DNA from: Janthinobacterium tructae
Lineage (GTDB): Bacteria; Pseudomonadota; Gammaproteobacteria; Burkholderiales; Burkholderiaceae_D
NCBI RefSeq assembly: GCF_006517255.1
Contig: NZ_CP041185.1
Coordinates: 2,418,001 to 2,482,000 of the forward strand
Direction: 5' to 3'
DNA length: 64,000 bases
Shown here: in pieces, positions 1 through 9,911 of the stretch
Layout: each line of letters opens with the position of its first letter
How positions within the stretch are numbered: the stretch's first letter is position 1
The notes under the pieces: model-generated
Told to the model about the DNA's origin: nothing
Databases searched by the model: none
What the model saw: only the letters and a program-made list of their open reading frames with translations
Translations under genes and position numbers: made by a program

Positions 1-1
1 C

Positions 2-1933
2 AATAGCTCCTCCGTCACGCCGCCCGTGACACCGCCCGTGACACCACCGGCAAACAGTGCCGATACAGCGCTATTGCTGAACGCAATTAATGCCGACGCG
101 GCCCCCACACTCGTACTGGCCTACGGCGCCACGCCACTGGCCGTGGCGCAAATGGTGATTGACTGGTCGGCACGCGTCAGTACCAGCGCCACCATCCCCA
201 AGACCTGCGGCAACGGCGGTAGCCAGACTGCCGCCTTCATTGATGCAGATGGCAACGGCCGTGTCAGCGCTGGCGACAAGCTAAGCGTGACGTATGTAAA
301 CTGTCGCGCAAAGGAACTCGACGGCGTGCTCGACGGCACCATGAACATCGTTTTCACGGCGCCGCTGGCACAGCAACAACTGGCCGGCATCATCAGCTTC
401 ATGCCAGGTTTCGGCGATCGCACGGAAACGCCACGCCAGGGCATATTGGGCAGCGTGCGCTTCGACTACACCAGTGGTGTCATCTCCCGACTGCTGCATG
501 TTTACTCCGACACGCAGCCATTCATCATGGCATTTTCCGATGCCAGCGCCACCAAGAACGACACCATCACGGGGCTCGACGTGCAGCATGAGTTGCGGCT
601 CGATACCGCGCGCGCTTCCACCAGCATCCGCCTCCACCTGGCAAGCAACCTTCTGGGAGGCAGCCTCGATGTTTCTACGCGCACCCCGCTGAGCTCCTGG
701 TTTGACAGCTATGCCGATGCGGGTGAACTGGTGCTGAGCGGCGCAAGCAACAGCAAGGCCAGCCTGCGCGTCAATGCGAGCAACCGCAACCTGTTTGAAT
801 CATTGCTTGGCGACACCGTGATCCGCGCGCAAGATAGCCTGGATGTGGGACTTCTCTGGAGCAGCGGCAACTGGCTTCCCGGCAATAAGCCCAACCTGGA
901 CTATTACGAAATCAAACCCGTCCTGGCTACCGATTTCAAGCTGCTAGTGCCGCCAGATGTCAACAATATGGCACCAAGCGGGAGCTTGTCGTGGGCTTAT
1001 TCCCGGCCGCTTGACACCACGTCAGTTACCCACGCCCTCTTTCAAGGGCAAGGCGCGGACGCTGGCAACATCGAAGCCAGAATCAGCTACAACGGCGCCA
1101 TTGTTACCGTCACGCCATCGAGCCAGCTCAAGGCAGGCGCCATCTACGACGTGCGCCTCAACGCGAAGACATATGCACCCGTGCGCGATACGGCCGGTAA
1201 TACCTTGCCCACCCCAAGGGTCAATGTGAATGTCGCCCAAAGTATTAGCGCCGCCATCAGTACTGGCGGCATGGCGCCCTTGCTGCTGGGCCCTGCGGGG
1301 ACGCTGACGCTGGACGCAAGTGCCTCGTCGGCCAACGGCGGCCCCGTCAGCGGCACGCGCTGGCGGCAAGTGTCGGGGCCAAGCCTGACGATGGACAATC
1401 CCAACGCCGCCCGCGTCACGCTCTCCAGCGCGGCACCATCAAGGGGCCTCGCGGTGATAGCGCTCGACGCAACGAACGCCGCAGGCGAAAAGGATACCCG
1501 GCAGATCAGCATAGACGTGCTGAGCGACCTTTCCCAGGCCCTGGTCTACAGTTCACGCACCGGCAACGGCGAGCTTGAAGTCGACAGCACGGCACGCACC
1601 GAGTTCACCCCGAACACGCTCTACGTGGCAAGCACAAACACCTTGCAGTTGCTGTCCCCTGCGCGCATCAACGTCTTCCAGATCGCCATACCGGGTGTCA
1701 CCTGGCAATCAGGGCTGACGTTCACCTATGGCGCCGGCAACACCAGCGGCGCACAGGGTACGGCCAAGGTAGGTTGCTTCGGCGTCAATACAGGCACGGT
1801 CCGCATGCTCGATTTCGCACTCGATGGCGATGGCAAGCTGGCGCGCGCCGCCATTGACTATGACGACAACTGCAACGGCATCGTCACACAGGCATCGATC
1901 CGTTACCGCAGCGACATGCCTTTGCGCAAGTAA
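2..1933 (+). CDS. Exported Ig-like/PKD-like domain protein, 5' end cut by window edge
   Basis: The frame is open to the left edge, so the true start and signal peptide lie outside; a GTG at 26 is only an internal codon. The visible N-terminus is a Ser/Thr/Pro linker with repeated V-T-P-P units, as found after lipoprotein signals. Around residues 310-410 there is an Ig-like domain resembling Big_5/SbsA repeats, and around 415-505 a PKD/REJ-like beta domain (a D-A-S-A-S-S motif and a W-R-Q-V-S-G strand). A possible calcium-type D-A-D-G-N-G-R loop lies near residue 75. Probably a surface or periplasmic protein of unknown ligand. It converges on leuA, with 33 bases between the stop codons and no clear terminator. 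Confidence 0.8.
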   Translation, partial: NSSSVTPPVTPPVTPPANSADTALLLNAINADAAPTLVLAYGATPLAVAQMVIDWSARVSTSATIPKTCGNGGSQTAAFIDADGNGRVSAGDKLSVTYVNCRAKELDGVLDGTMNIVFTAPLAQQQLAGIISFMPGFGDRTETPRQGILGSVRFDYTSGVISRLLHVYSDTQPFIMAFSDASATKNDTITGLDVQHELRLDTARASTSIRLHLASNLLGGSLDVSTRTPLSSWFDSYADAGELVLSGASNSKASLRVNASNRNLFESLLGDTVIRAQDSLDVGLLWSSGNWLPGNKPNLDYYEIKPVLATDFKLLVPPDVNNMAPSGSLSWAYSRPLDTTSVTHALFQGQGADAGNIEARISYNGAIVTVTPSSQLKAGAIYDVRLNAKTYAPVRDTAGNTLPTPRVNVNVAQSISAAISTGGMAPLLLGPAGTLTLDASASSANGGPVSGTRWRQVSGPSLTMDNPNAARVTLSSAAPSRGLAVIALDATNAAGEKDTRQISIDVLSDLSQALVYSSRTGNGELEVDSTARTEFTPNTLYVASTNTLQLLSPARINVFQIAIPGVTWQSGLTFTYGAGNTSGAQGTAKVGCFGVNTGTVRMLDFALDGDGKLARAAIDYDDNCNGIVTQASIRYRSDMPLRK

Positions 1934-1966
1934 GCCTGCGTACGGGCAGCTGCGGGCGCGGCGCGT

Positions 1967-3511
1967 TTACGGCTGCGGGTCGATCCGCTCATCCTTGGCG
2001 TGCAATTTGTTGAGCGCCGACAAATATGCCTTGGCCGACGCGACGATGATATCGGGGTCCGCGCCCACGCCGTTGACGATGCGCCCATCGCGCGACAATC
2101 GCATGGTGACTTCGCCCTGCGATTGTGTGCCCGTGCTGATGGCGTTGACGGAGAACAAGACCAGCTCCGCGCCGCTGGCGGCCGCGCTTTCGATGGCGTT
2201 GACGGTGGCATCGACAGGACCGTCGCCCTGCCCTTCGCAGCTGCGCTGCACGCCGCCGACAAGAAACTCCACGCGCGCGTGGGGCACGGCGCCCGTCGTC
2301 GATTGCTGTGTCAGGGAAATAAAACGGTAGTGCTCACTCTCCTGCGCCTGCTGTTCCTCGCTGACGAGGGCCATGATGTCTTCGTCGAAAATCTCGGACT
2401 TGCGGTCCGCCAGCTCCTTGAAGCGCAGGAAGGCGGCGTTGACTTCCGCCTCCGATTCCAGCGCGATGCCCAGTTCGTGCAACCGCTGCTTGAAGGCATT
2501 GCGGCCCGACAATTTACCGAGGACGATCTTGTTGGCGGTCCAGCCCACGTCTTCGGCGCGCATGATTTCATACGTCTCGCGCGCCTTTAAAATACCGTCC
2601 TGGTGGATGCCGGACGCGTGCGCGAAGGCATTCGCACCCACCACCGCCTTGTTCGGCTGCACGGCAAAGCCCGTAATTTGCGACACCATTTTCGAGGCCG
2701 CCACGATTTGCGTCGTGTCGATGCCGACCGTCAAATTGTAATAGGCAGCGCGCGTGCGCAGCGCCATCACCACTTCTTCCAGCGCCGTGTTGCCGGCCCG
2801 CTCGCCGAGGCCATTGACGGTACACTCGATCTGCCGCGCGCCGCCTATCATGACGCCGGCCAGCGAATTGGCCACGGCCAGGCCCAGGTCGTTATGACAA
2901 TGCACGGACCAGATGGCCTTATCCGAGTTCGGGATGCGTTCGCGCAAGCGCTTGATGGTATTGCCGAAGATCTCGGGCACGGCATAACCGACCGTATCGG
3001 GGAAATTGATGGTGGTGGCGCCCTCGGCGATCACCGCTTCCAGCACGCGGCACAGAAAATCTTCGTCCGAGCGGCTGCCATCTTCGGGGCTGAATTCGAT
3101 ATCGTCCGTGAACTGGCGCGCGTAGCGCACGGCGTTCTGCGCCTGCGTAAGCACTTGCTCAGGCGTCATGCGCAGCTTCATCTGCATGTGCAGGGGCGAG
3201 GTGGCGATGAAAGTGTGGATGCGCTTGCGCTCGGCAGGCGCCAGCGCTTCGGCGGCGCGCGCGATGTCGCGGTCGTTGGCGCGCGACAGCGAGCAGATGG
3301 TGGACTCGCGCACGGCGCCGGCAATCGCCCGTATCGACTCGAAGTCGCCCTGCGAGGCGGCGGCGAAGCCCGCTTCGATCACATCGACCTTCATGCGTTC
3401 AAGCTGCTTGGCGATGCGCAGCTTTTCCTCGCGCGTCATGGAGGCGCCCGGCGATTGCTCGCCATCGCGCAAGGTGGTGTCAAAAATGATGAGTCGGTTA
3501 CTGGTGTTCAT
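1967..3511 (-). CDS. leuA: 2-isopropylmalate synthase
   Basis: First committed step of leucine synthesis: condenses acetyl-CoA with 2-oxoisovalerate in the cytoplasm. The 514-residue protein has the HMGL-like barrel with the catalytic [12 protein letters not shown] motif near residue 9 and the metal-binding H-C-H-N-D segment, followed by the LeuA dimer/allosteric domain at the C-terminus that normally senses leucine. ATG at 3511 was chosen over an upstream in-frame codon at 3544 because AGGAG sits 5-6 bases before it and the protein then begins at the conserved N-terminus. It lies 48 bases downstream of pssA on the same strand, the usual order in Burkholderiales. Confidence 0.97.
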   Translation of the reverse strand: MNTSNRLIIFDTTLRDGEQSPGASMTREEKLRIAKQLERMKVDVIEAGFAAASQGDFESIRAIAGAVRESTICSLSRANDRDIARAAEALAPAERKRIHTFIATSPLHMQMKLRMTPEQVLTQAQNAVRYARQFTDDIEFSPEDGSRSDEDFLCRVLEAVIAEGATTINFPDTVGYAVPEIFGNTIKRLRERIPNSDKAIWSVHCHNDLGLAVANSLAGVMIGGARQIECTVNGLGERAGNTALEEVVMALRTRAAYYNLTVGIDTTQIVAASKMVSQITGFAVQPNKAVVGANAFAHASGIHQDGILKARETYEIMRAEDVGWTANKIVLGKLSGRNAFKQRLHELGIALESEAEVNAAFLRFKELADRKSEIFDEDIMALVSEEQQAQESEHYRFISLTQQSTTGAVPHARVEFLVGGVQRSCEGQGDGPVDATVNAIESAAASGAELVLFSVNAISTGTQSQGEVTMRLSRDGRIVNGVGADPDIIVASAKAYLSALNKLHAKDERIDPQP

Positions 3512-3559
3512 GGCTGCTCCTGGCTGGCTGAAGACTGGCGACACTACCGACTCAGCGCA

Positions 3560-4411
3560 TTAATGCTCGGGGTCGGTCTGGATGATGCTGACGGGCTTGC
3601 CCTTCGCCATGCGCCAGAAAAACACGGCGTAGCCGGACAGGCCATAGGCGACGAAAATCGGGAACAGCACTTTCGGCGGGTCGATGGAAATGAGCGCGAA
3701 GAACAATGCCAGCAGGAATACCACGATGAAGGGCACGGACTTGCGGAAATTCACATCTTTAAAACTGTAGAACGGCACGTTCGTGACCATGGTCAGGCCG
3801 GCGAACAGGGCGATGGTCCAAGATACCCAGGCCAGCTGGTTGCCGGCAAATTCCAGGTCGTTCATCAGCAGGATGAAGCCGGCCACCATGGCCGCCGCTG
3901 CCGGGCTGGGCAAGCCCTGGAAGAAGCGCTTGTCGACCACGGCGATATTCGTGTTGAAGCGGGCCAGGCGCAAGGCGGCACCGGCGCAATACACGAAGGC
4001 GGCCAGCCAGCCCAGCTTGCCCATGCCGCGCAGCGACCATTCATAGATCACCAGCGCCGGGGCGGCGCCGAACGACACCATGTCGGACAGGCTGTCGTAC
4101 TGGGCGCCGAATTCGCTCTGCGTATTCGTCAGGCGCGCGATGCGGCCATCGAGGCCGTCGAGGATCATGGCGATGAAGATGGCCCAGGCCGCATGTTCGA
4201 ATTTCTGGTTCATGGCCATGACGATGGCGTAGAAGCCGCAAAACAGGGCTGCCGTCGTGAAGGCATTCGGCAACAGGTAGATGCCGCGGCGGCGCAAGGT
4301 TTTCTTGCCAGTGCCATCGCTCACCGGCTGGCGCACGAATTTGCTGAAGCGGGACGCTTTGGATGCTGCGGGAGTGCCGTTCTTGCCTCTACGACGGGGG
4401 AAGTTTGCCAT
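3560..4411 (-). CDS. pssA: CDP-diacylglycerol--serine O-phosphatidyltransferase
   Basis: Makes phosphatidylserine from CDP-diacylglycerol and serine, the precursor of phosphatidylethanolamine. The 283-residue integral membrane protein carries the CDP-alcohol phosphatidyltransferase signature D-G-x2-D-G-R-x-A-R ... D-x3-D at residues 85-110, followed by hydrophobic helices. ATG at 4411 has a GGA a few bases upstream; the open frame extends to 4564 but that part lacks family character. In related bacteria the decarboxylase gene psd usually lies between ilvC and pssA; here it is absent and SIMPL genes lie upstream instead. Confidence 0.95.
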   Translation of the reverse strand: MANFPRRRGKNGTPAASKASRFSKFVRQPVSDGTGKKTLRRRGIYLLPNAFTTAALFCGFYAIVMAMNQKFEHAAWAIFIAMILDGLDGRIARLTNTQSEFGAQYDSLSDMVSFGAAPALVIYEWSLRGMGKLGWLAAFVYCAGAALRLARFNTNIAVVDKRFFQGLPSPAAAAMVAGFILLMNDLEFAGNQLAWVSWTIALFAGLTMVTNVPFYSFKDVNFRKSVPFIVVFLLALFFALISIDPPKVLFPIFVAYGLSGYAVFFWRMAKGKPVSIIQTDPEH

Positions 4412-4567
4412 GTTGTTCCATATCTTGTGTACTGCGGGGATTCGGTGCCAGACGGCAGGCGCATTCATCTTGCGGCATGCACCTGCCAATCTTGCCATTA
4501 TAGAGGAGCCACCGCCAAAGAAAAGCGCGGCGGCGTCAAGCTGGCAATATTGACGCCGATTCAAGCT

Positions 4568-5323
4568 TTATTTGAAGCGGATCTTCGCCACCAGGCCCAT
4601 GTTCAGCGTCGTTTCGCCCGCTTCAAAGCTCGGTTCGGCCACCTGGTTGCCGCCAAAACCCATGGAGTCGGCACTCATGTTGCGCGCCCCCGTCACGCTG
4701 ACGCGCTGCGCATAGTTGCCCGAACCCTCGAAATCGATGGTGTCGATCACGGCGTCATTGACATTGCGGCCCATGGCGCCGGCAATGGCGGCCACGCGTT
4801 CATTGAGGTTCTTGTAGGCGGCGGCGATGCGCTGGTCGTCGAGCTTGCGGATGGTGGCGGGCGCCAGGCCGAAGTTCAGATGGTTCAGGGTCAGCACGCC
4901 TTGCGCTGCGGAAACTGTCTTCGGCAAGGCGGCCAGATTCGTCGTCGTCACCTGCAAGTACTGGCCCACTCTCCAGCCCGTCGGTACGCGTGGCTTGGCG
5001 GCGACGCCTGGCGGCAGGGGTGCCGTTTCCGGGTACACGGCGTACGTGTAGTAGCCCTGGGTCTTCAGCACGGCTTGCGGGTCGGCTTTCTTGACGATGG
5101 CTGCGCCCTGGTTCATCTTCTGGTTCACGCGCGAGGCGGCGGCTGCCTTGTCCTTGTCCTGCTCCTCGACGGCCAGGGTGACGGTCACCTGGTCGTTCGC
5201 ATGCACCACTTCGCCATTCGCGGGCACCACCACGAGGGTGCCGGAAGTGGGCAAGGTCTGGGCGTGTGCACTCAGGGCAACGGTAGCGACGGCCGCAGCC
5301 AGCAGCGATTTCATGACGGTCAT
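4568..5323 (-). CDS. SIMPL (DUF541) domain periplasmic protein, copy 1
   Basis: A 251-residue protein with a cleavable signal peptide (MTVMKSLL..., cleavage probably after A-H-A-Q) and a SIMPL/DUF541 domain over most of the mature chain. SIMPL proteins are periplasmic or outer-membrane associated; some oligomerise into channels, but no general function is known. ATG at 5323 follows GGAG by about 7 bases. It is closely similar in sequence and length to the next gene upstream (5423-6178), so the two are a tandem duplication. A terminator-like hairpin lies between them, so they may be transcribed separately. Confidence 0.85.
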   Translation of the reverse strand: MTVMKSLLAAAVATVALSAHAQTLPTSGTLVVVPANGEVVHANDQVTVTLAVEEQDKDKAAAASRVNQKMNQGAAIVKKADPQAVLKTQGYYTYAVYPETAPLPPGVAAKPRVPTGWRVGQYLQVTTTNLAALPKTVSAAQGVLTLNHLNFGLAPATIRKLDDQRIAAAYKNLNERVAAIAGAMGRNVNDAVIDTIDFEGSGNYAQRVSVTGARNMSADSMGFGGNQVAEPSFEAGETTLNMGLVAKIRFK

Positions 5324-5358
5324 GGTGTTCTCCAGGAAAATAATAGGGAAAAAACGAG

Positions 5359-5379
5359 CATGGGGCCAACAGCCCCATG
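5359..5379 (-). terminator. Probable rho-independent terminator after SIMPL copy 2
   Basis: An 8-bp inverted repeat (CATGGGGC / GCCCCATG, 5-base loop) is followed on the minus strand by CTCG and a run of six T. It lies between the two SIMPL genes and would end transcription of the upstream copy. The four bases between stem and T run weaken the call. Confidence 0.5.
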
Positions 5380-5422
5380 ATCTTCAAAACAGTCTATCGC
5401 GGAAATAATTCCACGCTGGCGC

Positions 5423-6178
5423 TTACTTGAACTTGACCTTGCCGACGACACGCATGTCGAGCGTGGTTTCGCCCGGCTCGAAGCTCGGTTCGGCGACGGT
5501 GCTGTCTTCGGCCATCTTGGCGCTGCGCATCATCATCGGCGCGGCGGCAGGACGGCTTTCGTTGGCGTAGTTGCCCGAACCTTCGAAGTCCACCGTATCG
5601 AGCACGGCATCGGACACATTGCGGCCCATGGCCTTGGCGATGGCGGCCACGCGTTCGTTCAGGTTCTTGTACGTGGCGGCAATGCGCTGGTCGTCCAGCA
5701 GGCGGATGGTTTCCGGCTTCAGGCCGAAATTCAGGCCATTCAGGGTCAGCACGCCTTGCGCCGCCGACACGGTTTTTGGCAAGGACGCCAGGTTGGCCGT
5801 CGTCACTTCCAGGTACTGGCCGACGCGCCAGGCCGTTGGCAAACGTGGCTTGGCCACGGCGCCGGCGGGCAATGGGCGCTCTTCCGGATACACGGGATAA
5901 GTGTAGTAGCCGTACGATTTCAGCGCTGCCGACGGATCGGCCTGCTTGACGATGGCGATACCCTTGTTCATCTTCTGGTTGACTCTCGACGCGGCGGCAG
6001 CCTTGTCCTTGTCCTGTTCTTCGATGGCCAGGGTAGCGACCACCTGGTCATTGACATGCTTGACTTCGCCAAATGCGGGGACGACCACCAGGGTGCCGGA
6101 AGTTGGCAAGGTTTGCGCTTGTGCGCTCAGGGCAACGGTGGCTGCGGCGGCAACAAGGACGGATTTCATCACGGTCAT
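5423..6178 (-). CDS. SIMPL (DUF541) domain periplasmic protein, copy 2
   Basis: A 251-residue paralogue of the downstream neighbour, with the same signal peptide layout (MTVMKSVL... A-Q-A-Q) and the same conserved blocks, including T-L-P-T-S-G-T-L-V-V-V-P after cleavage and D-F-E-G-S-G-N-Y-A near residue 200. The segment after that block differs: copy 1 has a Gly/Asn-containing stretch while this copy has a Met-rich P-M-M-M-R-S stretch, possibly a surface that has diverged. AGGAG precedes the ATG by 7 bases. The function is not known beyond the SIMPL family. Confidence 0.85.
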   Translation of the reverse strand: MTVMKSVLVAAAATVALSAQAQTLPTSGTLVVVPAFGEVKHVNDQVVATLAIEEQDKDKAAAASRVNQKMNKGIAIVKQADPSAALKSYGYYTYPVYPEERPLPAGAVAKPRLPTAWRVGQYLEVTTANLASLPKTVSAAQGVLTLNGLNFGLKPETIRLLDDQRIAATYKNLNERVAAIAKAMGRNVSDAVLDTVDFEGSGNYANESRPAAAPMMMRSAKMAEDSTVAEPSFEPGETTLDMRVVGKVKFK

Positions 6179-6383
6179 GGGGGTACTCCTAGCTAGTTAA
6201 TGTGGCTGACAGCCCGCGAAAGGGGCGCTTTTGCCACCCTTTCGCCTGAGAAACTTGTCAAACTGTGTAGATTCTAACGCCTCGTTCATTCCTGTGGCGC
6301 AAATTAACAAATCGTCACAAAATGCGTCCGCCAGTCACATCTGCTCACATTTAAATACACTGTTATCATAAATAACAATGTTA

Positions 6384-7610
6384 TTAGTGACCTACGACCG
6401 CGCCACCGCTGCGCCGGCCCGGCTTGAAACTGTGGCGGTGCGCGCGCCAGGCGATCGCCAGCGCCACCAGCAGCAAGGCCAGCATGGCCCACGGGAACGA
6501 TGCCGCGCCATAGCCGTCGAGCAGCATGCCGCCCGCCAGGCCGCCGCCCGCGATGGCCACATTCCAGATGGTCGCCACCATCGCCTGCGCCACGTCCATG
6601 CCGTCACCGGCCGCGTCCGCCGACGCCGTCTGCAGCAAGGTGCCGGCGCCGCCGAAGGTGATGCCCCAGATGGCCATGCTGACATAGATGACGATGGGGG
6701 AGTCCATTGCCAGCCCCAGCACCACCACCACGAGGGCAAAGGCGGCGATGCAGCCCAGCACGAGCGGGCGCAGCCAGCGGTCGATGAGCTGGCTGACCAG
6801 CCAGATACCGGCCAGCGAACCCACGCCATACACGAGCAGCACCAGGTCGACGCGGGGGCGCAAGCCGGACGGCGCCAGGAACGGCGCGATATAGGTATAC
6901 AGAATGTTATGCGCCAGCATCCAGGCGACGATCACAAACAGAATCGGCCGCACGCCCGGCGTCACGAACACCTGGCGGATCGACAGGCGTTCGCCACGCT
7001 TTTGCCCAGGATAATCGGGCACGACCAGCAATACCCACGCGACCAGCACCACGGCCAGGCCGGACATGATGCCAAAGATGCTGCGCCAGCCCAGCACGCC
7101 GCCCATCAGGGTACCCAGCGGCACGCCCAGCGACAAGGCGAGCGGCGTGCCGATCATGGCAATGGCCATCGCCCTGCCCTGCTGCTCGGGACGCACCATG
7201 CGGCGCGCATAGCCTGCCATCAAGCCCCAGGCCAGCCCGGCGGCCATGCCCGTCACGAAGCGCGCGACCAGGGCGACCATATAGTTGGGCGCGAGGGCCG
7301 TCGCCGTATTGAAGATCAGGAAGCCAATGATGGCCAGCAACAAGACATTGCGCCGGCGCCAGGTGCTGGTGAGTGCCGTCAGGGGAATCGCCGTCAGGAT
7401 CGAGCCGATGGCGTACACGGTCACCAGCTGGCCCGTCATGACTTCGGAAATGCCGAGGCCCTGGGCGATCTGCGGCAGCAAGCCGGCCGGCAAGGTTTCC
7501 GACAGGAGGGCAAGAAACGCCGTCATGGCCAGGGCCAGCAAGGCCAGGATGGGAATGGAAGAGTCAACAGCAGCCTGCGAGGGCGCCGTGGCGGTGATAC
7601 GGTCAGTCAT
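6384..7610 (-). CDS. Major facilitator superfamily transporter (DHA1/AraJ-like)
   Basis: A 408-residue inner-membrane protein with about 12 predicted transmembrane helices. The MFS loop motif between helices 2 and 3 is degenerate (T-S-T-W-R-R-R-N), and a G-x3-G-x-P-L-G-T type motif appears in helix 5, typical of drug- or sugar-efflux DHA1 antiporters. The substrate cannot be read from sequence. The ATG at 7610 is separated from an AAGGA ribosome-binding site by eleven consecutive C, which is unusual and could vary by slippage. It is flanked by a small membrane protein gene and the SIMPL pair, all on the minus strand. Confidence 0.88.
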   Translation of the reverse strand: MTDRITATAPSQAAVDSSIPILALLALAMTAFLALLSETLPAGLLPQIAQGLGISEVMTGQLVTVYAIGSILTAIPLTALTSTWRRRNVLLLAIIGFLIFNTATALAPNYMVALVARFVTGMAAGLAWGLMAGYARRMVRPEQQGRAMAIAMIGTPLALSLGVPLGTLMGGVLGWRSIFGIMSGLAVVLVAWVLLVVPDYPGQKRGERLSIRQVFVTPGVRPILFVIVAWMLAHNILYTYIAPFLAPSGLRPRVDLVLLVYGVGSLAGIWLVSQLIDRWLRPLVLGCIAAFALVVVVLGLAMDSPIVIYVSMAIWGITFGGAGTLLQTASADAAGDGMDVAQAMVATIWNVAIAGGGLAGGMLLDGYGAASFPWAMLALLLVALAIAWRAHRHSFKPGRRSGGAVVGH

Positions 7611-7626
7611 GGGGGGGGGGGTCCTT
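7611..7626 (-). promoter_or_regulatory. Ribosome-binding site with 11-base C tract spacer
   Basis: On the minus strand AAGGA (7626-7622) is followed by eleven C (7621-7611) and then ATG. Eleven bases is longer than the usual 5-9 base spacing, and gain or loss of one or two C by replication slippage would change translation without altering the reading frame. Confidence 0.7.
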
Positions 7627-7793
7627 CTACTTGCGCAAGCGGCTGATCAATTAGCGCCTGGCGTGCGACAAAAGCGGTGATGCGCGTTGCGGTCGGCAGA
7701 TACCGAAACAGATGCAGTCCATAGGAAACTGCAAAGGAAGGGCGGGATTATATAGGAGACGGGCAAAAAACGTGCGTGCTCAAACAACCGTGC

Positions 7794-8243
7794 TCAAGCT
7801 GGCGTCATGCAGGCATCATTGGCCGCCTTGCGTGGCGAAAACCAGGCATTCGATTTCGGACTGTACAGCAAGGCGCAGATGACGGCGAACGTCAGCGCGC
7901 CAGGCAAGACGTGCATCTTGAGCGGCAAGGTCGCCAGGCAGAACGCAATGTCGATCACGCCCCACACCAGATACACGGTGCGCGCGCCACGCTGCCTTTG
8001 CAGCATGGCCAGCGCAGCCACCAGGGTAATGCCCTGGCTGAAGAGAAAAATCGCGTATTGCACCTCGGCGGGAATCACGCCGTGCCCCATTCCGGCCAGC
8101 ATGGCGGGATCGTTGCGGCCGAGGTAGGACGACACCAGCGCTGAGACCGAGCCGAGGACCAGAAACCAGCAGCTGATGGCAACCAAGACGGGGCGCTTGA
8201 CCACATGAAGATTCCCGACAAAAACTTTAGAAAAAATAAGCAT
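7794..8243 (-). CDS. Small membrane protein of unknown function
   Basis: A 149-residue protein with about four hydrophobic segments (roughly residues 18-40, 57-75, 85-102 and 108-125) and a short charged C-terminus. I do not recognise the family. ATG at 8243 is preferred over the longer frame to 8345 because that extension would run through the ilvC terminator hairpin. The upstream region has only a weak ribosome-binding site (GTGAGC). It lies between ilvC and the MFS gene on the same strand but after a strong terminator, so it probably has its own promoter. Confidence 0.65.
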   Translation of the reverse strand: MLIFSKVFVGNLHVVKRPVLVAISCWFLVLGSVSALVSSYLGRNDPAMLAGMGHGVIPAEVQYAIFLFSQGITLVAALAMLQRQRGARTVYLVWGVIDIAFCLATLPLKMHVLPGALTFAVICALLYSPKSNAWFSPRKAANDACMTPA

Positions 8244-8278
8244 GGTGCTCACGGTATCGTTGAATGGGCCTGATTGTA

Positions 8279-8305
8279 ATAAAAAAAGCCGGCTTGCGCC
8301 GGCTT
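8279..8305 (-). terminator. Rho-independent terminator of ilvC
   Basis: A perfect 8-bp stem (8286-8293 with 8298-8305, AAGCCGGC/GCCGGCTT) closes a four-base loop and is followed on the minus strand by a run of T. It starts 20 bases after the ilvC stop codon. Confidence 0.9.
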
Positions 8306-8325
8306 CTTCGTGGAACGACTGCTGC

Positions 8326-9417
<1,092 letters not shown>

Positions 9418-9909
9418 TTATACTTTGAGGATGCGTTCGCCGCGGCCGATGCCGGAACCACCCGTACGGACGGTTTCCAGGATGGCGGCGCGGTCGATCG
9501 AATCGATGAACGCGTCGAGCTTGACCTTGTTGCCGGTCAGTTCGATCGTGTACGTCTTTTCGGTGACATCGATGATGCGGCCACGGAAGATGTCGGCGGT
9601 GCGCTTCATTTCCTCGCGCTCCTTGCCCACGGCACGAACCTTGATCAGCATCAACTCGCGTTCGATATGCTGGCCTTCGGTCAGGTCCACCACCTTCACC
9701 ACTTCAATCAGACGATTCAGGTGCTTGGTGATCTGCTCGATGATGTCGTCCGAGCCGCTGGTGACGATGGTCATGCGCGACAGGGTCGAGTCTTCCGTCG
9801 GCGCCACCGTCAAGGTTTCGATGTTGTAGCCGCGTGCCGAGAACAGGCCCACCACGCGCGACAGGGCACCCGCTTCGTTTTCCAGCAAGACAGAAATAAT
9901 ATGGCGCAT
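9418..9909 (-). CDS. ilvN: Acetolactate synthase small (regulatory) subunit
   Basis: A 163-residue regulatory subunit that binds valine and stimulates the large subunit. The N-terminal ACT domain (M-R-H-I-I-S-V-L-L-E-N-E-A-G-A-L) is followed by the ALS small-subunit C-terminal domain. ATG at 9909 starts only two bases after the ilvB stop; its GGAGG ribosome-binding site is inside the end of ilvB, indicating translational coupling. The frame extends to 9975 but the extra residues are the overlapping ilvB end. This gene is also called ilvH in related genomes. Confidence 0.96.
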   Translation of the reverse strand: MRHIISVLLENEAGALSRVVGLFSARGYNIETLTVAPTEDSTLSRMTIVTSGSDDIIEQITKHLNRLIEVVKVVDLTEGQHIERELMLIKVRAVGKEREEMKRTADIFRGRIIDVTEKTYTIELTGNKVKLDAFIDSIDRAAILETVRTGGSGIGRGERILKV

Positions 9910-9911
9910 GA

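Noticed and set aside
2603..5380. A very long open frame (925 codons) on the plus strand opposite leuA, pssA and SIMPL copy 1
   Set aside because: It is the antisense shadow of three recognised genes in high-GC DNA; it has no domain, signal or ribosome-binding site and its residues (His, Gly, Arg-rich) are typical of antisense frames.
6361..6377. TGTTAT-N5-ATAACA palindrome before the MFS stop codon
   Set aside because: Short, AT-rich and without a T run or known regulator match; could be chance.
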